Assembly: GCF_029873635.1 (NCBI RefSeq)
Contig: NC_080424.1
Span: 1,100,001-1,164,000, forward strand
Length of the DNA stretch: 64,000 bases
Direction of reading: 5' to 3'
Origin: Malania oleifera
Taxonomy: Eukaryota > Streptophyta > Magnoliopsida > Santalales > Ximeniaceae
The position numbers and the translations under genes were made by a program. The notes beneath the pieces are model-generated. The model searched no databases and had not been told where the DNA came from. It was given only the letters and a program-made list of their open reading frames with translations. Position 1 is the first letter of the stretch. Every line of letters starts with the position of its first letter. This document shows, one piece after another, positions 58,981 to 64,000 of the stretch.

Positions 58981-60000
58981 ATGGAATCCAGGGATATCAC
59001 TGCTAACGTGGGAGGCAGTAGTAGACCTTGAGGCTGGTAATGATTCCACTAGTGTGTTGCGGGACTTTGCACAGCAGCTTATGGCTGAGGTAGTGTAGAT
59101 GAATAGGGGGTAGGGTCATCCTACGACTGAGTTGGGTTGCTCTATTGAGCAGTTCACTAGATTGAAGCCTTCGACTTTTGTGGGAAGTACAGATCCGATT
59201 CGTGCTAAGAATTGGATCCAGGAGATCGAGAAGATCCTGGATATGTTGAACTGCACTGAGAGACAGAAGGTCACCTTCGCCACATTCAAGTTGGTAGGGG
59301 AGGCTGAGAGATGGTGGGTGTCGGTAAAGCAGATGGAAGGGCATCGACCAATACCAATAGTGTTGACGTGGACCCGATTCAAAGAGCTCTTCTTTGAATG
59401 ATATTTTTCGACCACGGTTAGAAAGGCAAAGATGGAAGAATTTATGAACCTGATGCAAGGATTGCTGACAGTGCAGCAATACGCTGCCAAATTCCAGGAG
59501 TTGTCCCGATTTGCTCCATTCGTGATATCGGATGAAGTGAAGAAGGCTTGGAAATTTCAGAGAGGTCTGAGGAGCAAGATATGTAAGCAAACGACGATCT
59601 TGCAGTTGCAAGACTTTGCTTTGTTGGTTAATGAAGCCACGGTAGCAGAGGAGTGTTTGCTGGAGGACATAGAGGTTCAGGTCACGAAGAAAAGGCCAAC
59701 GCCTCCTAATTCTTCGTTTGGGGCAAAACAGGGTAAGTGGAAGAAGAATAGTGGTGCTATGTCTCAGAACACCGCATGTTTTCAACGTTGCCTTTTTTGT
59801 GGAAAGAGACACTCGGGGCAGGGTTGGTTGTCTACTGAACGTGTATACGATGCGGTAGGCAAGGGCACCAGATGAGAGACTATCTGATGCAGGGAAATAG
59901 TGGAGCCTCGCAGCAACCATTTAGAGGGATTGCTTTGACACAGTGTGGCGGTCAGCAGGGGGGTACGGCCTAGGTTAGGGTATATTCTCTGACTTCTAGT
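58981..60000 (+). pseudogene. Gypsy gag (element 3), decayed
   Basis: Starts at ATG 58981 (MESRDITANVGG), with a stop and shift by 59031. The retrotransposon Gag domain is well kept at 59160-59640 ([46 protein letters not shown]) with one stop at 59399. The zinc-finger region ([10 protein letters not shown]) continues without the usual CCHC end and is followed by frame changes at 59870-59975. Confidence 0.85.
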
Positions 60001-60039
60001 GACGCTGAGAACGCTGGTGACGTAGTCACGGGTATCATT

Positions 60040-63000
60040 TACATGCTTTCTCATAAAGCTATAGTATTATTTGATTCCGGGGCAACACATTCTTTTATTT
60101 CTCAAGGTTTTGTTAAATTGTGTAGATTAGAAGTGCAATTGTTAGATTATGAACTGGTGGTGGCTACACCGTCTGGATCTATGGTCGGGTGTAGCAAGGT
60201 AGTTCGGGACTTCCCAATTGAAATACAGAGGAGAATACTACTAGTTGATTTTGTGGTGTACGACATGTATGACTTCGATATCATCAGTATTGATTGCCAC
60301 AGGAGAGAGGTGTTGTTTAGACCGCCAGGAAAGCAGGAATTTCAGTTCCTTGGATCATGTGTGCGTTCTACACCACGTATCCTTTCTACTACGCAAGTTA
60401 GAAGGCTACTCCTCAAAGGGTGCCAAGGATATCTGGAGTTTTTGAAAGACACGCCAGCAGAAGAACGAGAATTGGAGATGATTGCTGTGGTGTGCGAGTT
60501 CCCTGACGTATTTCCGGAGGACTTGCTAGGTTTACCTCCCGACCATGAAGTGGAATTTTCTATTGAGTTAGCTCTTGGTACAACGCCGATATCGAAAGCT
60601 CCATATCGAATGGCTCCAGCTGAGCTAAGAGAGTTGAAAGAACAACTTCAGGAGTTGCTTGACGAGGGGTACATTCGACCTAATGTTTCTCCTTGGAGAG
60701 CACCTGTGTTATTTGTGAAGAAGAAGGATGGGTCGATGAGAATGTGCATTAACTATAGAGAGCTTACCAAAGGGACAATAAAAAATAAATATCCGCTACC
60801 CAAGATCGATGATTTTTTTGACAAACTCTAGGGCACCCAGGTCTTCTCCAAAATTGACCTACGGTCTGGGTATCACCAACTGAAGGTGAAAGCGGAGGAC
60901 GTCTCAAAAACTGCATTTCGAACTTGGTATGGCCATTTTGAATTTATAGTTATGCCTTTTGGCTTGACTAATGCACCTGCAGCATTTATGGATTTGATGA
61001 ACAGGGTCTTCCACGAATATTTAGACCGGTTCGTTATGGTATTTATCGATGATATCCTAGTGTATTCTAAGAGTGCTACAGAGCATGAAGTTCATTTGAG
61101 GCTAGTATTACAAATGCTTAGGGATAAGAGGTTGTATGCTAAGCTAAAGAAGTTCGAGTTCTAGCTGGAACAAATTACATTTCTAGGGCACGTGGTGTCT
61201 AAAGAAGGTGTATTGGTGGACCCGAGTAAGATTGAAGCAATAGTGGACTAGGCGAGACAGAAGAATGTTCAGGAGATCAGAAGTTTTCTGGGTCTTGTAG
61301 GTTACTACCGATGGTTTGTTGAAGGGTTCTCCAGTTTAGCAGATCCTTTAACGAAACTCACGCGGAAGAACGTAAGGTATGATTGGATGGATGAGTACGA
61401 GCTGAGTTTTTAGGAGCTGAAATGGCGACTGGTCACTGCTCCAGTTCTGACTCTTCCATCCAGTGATGGTGGTTTTATTATATTCAGTGATGCTTCGAAA
61501 AACGGTCTTGGCTGTGTTCTAATGCACCAGGGCAAAGTAGTTGCTTACGCTTCTCATCAACTCAAAGAATACGAGAAAAACTACCCGACGCATGATTTAG
61601 AATTTGCAGCGATAGTGTTTGCACGGAAAATTTGGAGGCACTACTTATACGGTGAAAGGTGTGATATTTTTACTAACCATAAAAGTCTTAAATACTTTTT
61701 CACCCAGAACAAGCTCAACATGAGACTGTGTAGATGGCTTGAGTTGATTAAAGACTACGACTGTACTATTAGCAATCACCCAGGAAAAACTAATGTGGTA
61801 GCTAATACTCTGAGTCGGAAGTCTGTTAATGCGTCAGTCTCGGCAGTGGAGGTTCAGCATCAAATCTGTATGGACCTTGAGAGGTTGAGTTTGGAGGTAG
61901 TGGAAGGAAAACATCAGGCTGTTCTTGCTAGCTTGGTGGTACATCCAACTTTGCAGGAGAGGATCCGTGTAGCACAGAAGGAGGATCCTGAGTTGGTTGA
62001 GATTATGGAAGGAGTTCAGAAGGGGTTAAAGTCGGAGTTCAGTATCTCTGGCGATGGAAATTGAGATTTCGAGGTAGGTTTTGTGTACTGAATGATGCTG
62101 CGATAAAACAGGTCAATCTAGAGGAGGCACATCGTTCACTTTATACTATACATCCTGGTAGTACGAAAATGTACCGGGATTTAAGAAAATCTTTCTGGTG
62201 GACCAACATGAAAAGAGGGATCGCCCAATTTGTAGAGCAGTGCCTGACATGTCATCGGATCAAAGCGGAACGTCATAGGCCGGTAGGACCACTTCAGCCA
62301 CTTGACGTCCCTGAGTGGAAGTGGGAACAAGTCTCAATGGATTTTGTGACGGGTTTACCTACGGCAGTGCATGGGCAGAATGCCATATGGGTTATAGTAG
62401 ATCGGTTGACCAAAACTGCACATTTTATTCCAATCAGAGTCAGCTACTCTCTAAATAGGCTAGCAGAACTTTATGTGCAGGAGGTCTTACGACTCCATGG
62501 TGTCCCATTTTCTATTGTTTCAAATCGGGATCCACGTTTTACATCTCGTTTCTGAAAGAGTTTACAGGATGCCTTGGGATCACGATTAACATTCAGTACA
62601 TCTTTTCAACTGCAGATGGATGGACAGTCGGAGAGGACTATTTTGACGTTAGAGGATATGCTGCAGGCTTGTGTACTAGATTTCGGTGATAGTTGGATAC
62701 GATATCTACCGCTTGTTGAATTTGCATATAACAACAGCTACCAGGAAAGCATAGAGATGACACCTTATGAGGCTTTGTATGGTCATCGGTGTCGATCTCC
62801 GTTGTATTGGGATCAAGTAGGACAGTGGCAAATACTAGGTCTAGAATTAATTCAGCAGACCTCTGCAAAGGTCGAATTGATCAGAGAAAGAATTAAAGTA
62901 GCTCAAAGTCGACAGAAGAGTTATGCTGACACTCGTTGACGAGAGTTGGAATTTAGGGTAGGAGATATGGTATTCTTAAGAATCACTCTAATGAAAGGGG

Positions 63001-63383
63001 TGATGAAATTCAAGAAGAAGGGGAAGCTAAATCCTCGGTATGTTGGGCCTTTTGAAATCCTTGAAAGGATAGGTTCAGTTGCTTATCGAGTGGCTTTACC
63101 TCCAGCGTTATCCAGAGTCCATGATGTATTTCACGTGTCTGTACTGAGGAAGTACGTACCAGATCCATCACACGTATTGAGTTACGAACCTCTAGAGATC
63201 AGCGATGCCTTATCGTATGAGGAAGTACTGGTGCAAATATTGGATTGAAAAGTACAGCAGTTACAGACGAAGGAAATACCTCTCGTGAAGGTATTATGGC
63301 GTAACCATGCAATGGAAGAAGCTTCATGGGAACTAGAATCTGAAATACGCTAGAAGTACCCACAGTTGTTTGATAGTACATAG
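60040..63383 (+). pseudogene. Gypsy pol with chromodomain (element 3), decayed
   Basis: Protease [13 protein letters not shown] (60064-60102); the usual LGMDWL block after FDII is deleted in frame near 60285. Reverse transcriptase: [20 protein letters not shown] and FIDD at 61042-61053. RNase [33 protein letters not shown] is [10 protein letters not shown], so one catalytic Asp is lost. Integrase (62060-62940): H-H-C-C finger ending CLTCHR, MDFVTGLP, and VSNRDPRF where SDRD is expected, so the second catalytic Asp is also changed. Chromodomain-like end at 63220-63360 (PLVKVLWRNHAMEEASWE). Stops occur at about 60829, 61162, 61249, 61411, 62062, 62553, 62937 and 63246. The element cannot be autonomous. 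Confidence 0.9.
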
Positions 63384-63621
63384 TTATATAGTAGTGTAAG
63401 TGGTATAGATTGAATGATGTGATCATTGGGAGAGTCTTATTTATATATGTAATCTTTCAATGTATCCTTTGTGTAACCATGGTATTCTTCCGCTATATGT
63501 GAGGGTATGTAATGAATTTAGGCCAAAGTCACTTTGTAGGTGACGGTCGATTCTTTTGTAAAGCGGAATTATAAGAAAAGATTATGTTAGCAATTGTTAG
63601 TAAATTTTGAGGACGAAAATC

Positions 63622-63638
63622 TTATAAGGAGGGGAGAT
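63622..63638 (+). promoter_or_regulatory. Polypurine tract of gypsy element 3
   Basis: ATAAGGAGGGGAGAT just before the 3' LTR start TGTAGAG. Confidence 0.85.
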
Positions 63639-64000
63639 TGTAGAGACCCAAACCTGTATAAGCTGGATTCGTCGATGAAGGGTCACATTTGTTGTTGAAG
63701 TCCTTCAGAGCCTCGTCGACAAAATTCAGAGCCTTGTCGACGAGCAAATACCAAGCGGGTCAGTAAAAATATCCGGACTGGGCTCGGCAACGAAGGTATG
63801 GCCTCGTCGACAAACTGTGTGGTGGATTCGTTGATGAAGACGCCGCCTCGTCGACAAGTTGGACTTGGTCAAAGGCCCTATAAATATCCATCTTGAGTTG
63901 CTTAAGAGCTAAGTTTCTCTCAAAAGCTCTCTCTCTCTCTCTCTCTCTCTACCAACAAAATCTCTCTCTCTCTCTTTAAGATTCTTTGCCGTTCGTCGTC
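63639..64000 (+). repeat. 3' LTR of gypsy element 3, partial
   Basis: First 362 bp of the LTR, colinear with 57279-57645, including the TCGTCGACGA-like cluster, TATAAATA and (CT)n tract. It continues beyond the window. Confidence 0.92.

Larger units (their letters stand above)
57279..64000 (+). mobile_element. Gypsy element 3 (chromovirus), complete on the left, 3' LTR cut by window end
   Basis: 5' LTR 57279-58576, primer binding site at 58579, gag from about 58981, pol to 63383, a polypurine tract, and the start of the 3' LTR at 63639. Domain order PR-RT-RNase H-INT plus a C-terminal chromodomain places it in the Ty3/gypsy chromoviruses, close to the Tekay/Del type. The two LTRs are alike over the 360 bp that can be compared but differ by many transitions. 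The outer TG of the 5' LTR has become TC. Confidence 0.92.

Noticed and set aside
59003..59920. Long open frame on the minus strand (306 codons including stop)
   Set aside because: It is antisense to a well-supported gypsy gag and has no recognisable domain.

Overview
Nuclear DNA of a flowering plant, most likely a eudicot. The evidence is split plant-type genes (the tethering-complex subunit VPS52 and a CYP72A cytochrome P450), AT-rich intergenic DNA and a dense load of Ty1/copia, Ty3/gypsy (chromovirus) and LINE retrotransposons. The species cannot be named from the sequence. No tRNA, rRNA, CRISPR array or prokaryotic feature was recognised.

Region by region. 1-0.5 kb: the 5' end (LTR, primer binding site, start of gag) of a minus-strand copia element cut by the window edge. 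0.55-2.1 kb: a LINE 3' end with a second LINE inserted in opposite orientation, with a 9-bp target duplication. 2.1-7.4 kb: unassigned sequence plus a tandem duplication of about 0.8 kb. 7.5-27.2 kb: the first four coding exons of VPS52 on the minus strand. Its third visible intron is 14.4 kb long and holds a complete copia element (7955-13174), a gag-less copia relic, a truncated relative of that relic, and LINE fragments; its first intron holds another LINE and an inverted-repeat pair. 27.2-28.1 kb: VPS52 5' leader and promoter with a G-box. 28.3-32.2 kb: a composite repeat bounded by a 16-bp direct duplication, with inverted copies of a unit of about 1 kb, arrays with an exact 79-bp period, and a captured piece of a UBA2-type RNA-binding protein gene. 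33.8-35.8 kb: a solo gypsy LTR. 37.2-40.9 kb: a five-exon CYP72A gene whose only visible defect is a stop codon inside the oxygen-binding motif. 41.5-64 kb: a nest of retroelements at least four levels deep.

The right-hand nest reads as follows. A plus-strand copia element (LTR 41488-42120) received a solo gypsy LTR in its protease/integrase region (43195-44589) and a gypsy element in its integrase (45525 onward). That gypsy ends at an inverted LTR fragment. A second gypsy (50960 onward) is inserted in that fragment and has a solo LTR in its own 5' LTR (52688-56422). A third gypsy with gag, pol and chromodomain (57279 to beyond 64000) is inserted in its reverse transcriptase. Target duplications are visible for several insertions, which fixes their order.

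The most notable cross-cutting signal is a CpG-rich palindrome with core CGTCGACG. It is repeated just upstream of the TATA box in the LTRs of several gypsy families, and also in the LTR of the unrelated copia element in the VPS52 intron. The strongest gene-level observations are the VPS52 intron expansion, the single-stop CYP72A allele, and the UBA2 fragment carried inside a repeat.
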